A stretch of DNA of 6,393 nucleotides from Methanosuratincolales archaeon (GTDB lineage Archaea; Thermoproteota; Methanomethylicia; Methanomethylicales; Methanomethylicaceae). The translations under genes and the position numbers were made by a program. Under the pieces are notes generated by a model. The model was not told the DNA's origin, ran no database searches, and saw only the letters and a list, made by a program, of their open reading frames with translations. The DNA is taken from contig CALGKV010000056.1 of the NCBI GenBank assembly GCA_937930465.1, forward strand, positions 1 through 6,393. The letters run 5' to 3'. This document shows positions 5,883-6,393 of this stretch, piece by piece (position 1 is the first letter of the stretch; the number at the start of each line of letters is the position of its first letter).

Positions 5883-5889
5883 AAAAAAA
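5883..5889 (-). terminator. T-run after the two-helix membrane-protein gene
   Basis: On the minus strand there are seven T starting 16 bases after the stop of the upstream gene. They could end its transcription or form part of the AT-rich promoter of tpiA; sequence alone does not decide. Confidence 0.35.
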
Positions 5890-5904
5890 TGAATGCGGGT
5901 TGGA

Positions 5905-6204
5905 TCAGCTTCCTTCCTTCTTGTCCTCGGTCGGCTTTGCCTCGGACTGCCCTGCATCCTTAGACTCTGCCACTTCTGAAAGCTCGGGTATCTCCTCCAA
6001 AGGCTTGGGCGGAGGGGTTGTCGCCATAGTGTATCCTATCCAACCTGCAATGCCAAGGACTGCTAAAACCATCACCAAGACCGGAAGTACTATAGCCCAC
6101 CAAGACCACTCTGAGAAGAAAAGCCACCAAAGGTATACCACAATCATGATTACAGATATTGCAAGTATACCTGCACCAATTGCCTGATCCTTTGACATGA
6201 TCAT
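5905..6204 (-). CDS. Small two-helix membrane protein with acidic, proline-containing tail
   Basis: The function is unknown. From ATG 6204 the product has 99 residues: a short polar start (MIMSKDQ), two close hydrophobic helices (about 8-28 and 34-58) with tryptophan clusters at their interface (YLWWLFFSEWSWW), then TTPPPKPLEE and a charged, disordered-looking tail of about 30 residues rich in E, K and S. The charge pattern puts the tail most likely in the cytoplasm, a guess. AGAGG lies three bases before ATG 6204 and nine before ATG 6198 (97 residues), so either may be used; the TTG at 6240 is unlikely because it falls inside the promoter. The gene is divergent from the probable nadE and upstream of tpiA. 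Confidence 0.7.
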   Translation of the reverse strand: MIMSKDQAIGAGILAISVIMIVVYLWWLFFSEWSWWAIVLPVLVMVLAVLGIAGWIGYTMATTPPPKPLEEIPELSEVAESKDAGQSEAKPTEDKKEGS

Positions 6205-6231
6205 GCGCCTCTTTGTTTCATTAAAGGAAAC

Positions 6232-6267
6232 CTGCCCCAATTTAAGCTTTTATATTTTGGGGGGCAG
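6232..6267. promoter_or_regulatory. Compact bidirectional promoter flanked by inverted repeats
   Basis: TTTAAGCTTTTATATTTT (6241-6258) offers TATA-like elements on both strands, TTTATATT (plus) and TTAAATT (minus), around a palindromic AAGCTT that can act as BRE for both. It is bracketed by CTGCCCCAA (6232-6240) and TTGGGGGGCAG (6257-6267), inverted copies apart from two extra G. Predicted starts are near 6279 (plus) and 6215 (minus), suitable for ATG 6292 and ATG 6204. Confidence 0.5.
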
Positions 6268-6291
6268 ACCTATATCACGGAATGGTAGACC

Positions 6292-6393
6292 ATGTCTGAG
6301 GGCGGAATCACTAATTTCGATGCTGAATTTGTGGCTTCCAAGATATGCGAATTCATAAGGAGAAGGGCGGGTCGGAGGCGGGCGGTGGTCGGA
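6292..6393 (+). CDS. nadE: Probable NH3-dependent NAD synthetase, N-terminal fragment (3' truncated by window)
   Basis: Only 34 residues are present, running off the window end with the frame open. The pattern NFDAEFVASKICEFIRRRAG then RRAVVG matches the start of archaeal and bacterial NadE, where an N-terminal amphipathic helix (about 8-25) leads into the first strand of the PP-loop ATP pyrophosphatase fold, VVGLSGGxDS. The window stops exactly at VVG, one or two residues before that decisive motif, so the identification is probable, not proven; another PP-loop enzyme is the main alternative. NadE amidates nicotinic acid adenine dinucleotide to NAD in the cytosol. ATG 6292 fits the promoter centred near 6252, with only a weak GGA-type ribosome-binding site. 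Confidence 0.55.
   Translation, partial: MSEGGITNFDAEFVASKICEFIRRRAGRRRAVVG

Noticed and set aside
6205..6240. TTG 6240 as start of the two-helix membrane protein
   Set aside because: It lies within the core promoter and upstream of the predicted transcript start; AGAGG marks ATG 6204 or 6198.
1..6393. CRISPR array, insertion sequence or prophage
   Set aside because: No regularly spaced repeats, transposase, integrase or terminal inverted repeats are present; the genes look like normal chromosomal archaeal genes.

Overview
The window is archaeal. The evidence is a TrpB2-type tryptophan synthase beta chain, the short archaeal form of triosephosphate isomerase, an HTH-ACT regulator of the COG2150 kind, an ArsR-type winged-helix regulator with a typical archaeal N-terminal segment, and AT-rich TATA/BRE-like promoters about 26-28 bases upstream of starts, some of which look leaderless. 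The lineage cannot be fixed from the sequence; a member of Thermoproteota (Nitrososphaeria or Bathyarchaeia-like) is a reasonable guess only.

Layout. Positions 1-1588 (+): the C-terminal part of a RACo-type ATPase that reductively reactivates corrinoid proteins, followed 19 bases later by an unrecognised cysteine-containing protein. Positions 1768-2280 (+): an HTH-ACT amino-acid-metabolism regulator with its own promoter. It converges on trpB2 (2423-3775, -). A divergent intergenic region (3776-3895) carries the trpB2 promoter, a perfect 8-6-8 inverted repeat and a promoter for a winged-helix regulator (3896-4226, +). That regulator is split between two frames by one base in a run of six G. 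Its stop lies two bases before the ATG of a four-helix membrane protein (4229-4666). Then comes a secreted five-cysteine protein (4756-5124) with two direct repeats and a palindrome around its promoter. On the minus strand are tpiA (5169-5861) and a two-helix membrane protein (5905-6204). The latter is divergent from a gene truncated at the window end (6292-6393, +) whose 34 residues look like the start of NH3-dependent NAD synthetase.

How the parts may work together. RACo implies corrinoid-dependent methyl transfer nearby, outside the window. The HTH-ACT regulator and trpB2 are both tied to amino-acid metabolism and are neighbours, though in convergent orientation. The HTH / membrane protein / exported protein cluster looks like a compact regulatory or envelope-sensing cassette and is the least explained part. 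tpiA and the probable nadE are housekeeping. No gene-free stretch exceeds 300 bases, and I see no tRNA, rRNA, CRISPR array, insertion sequence or attachment site.
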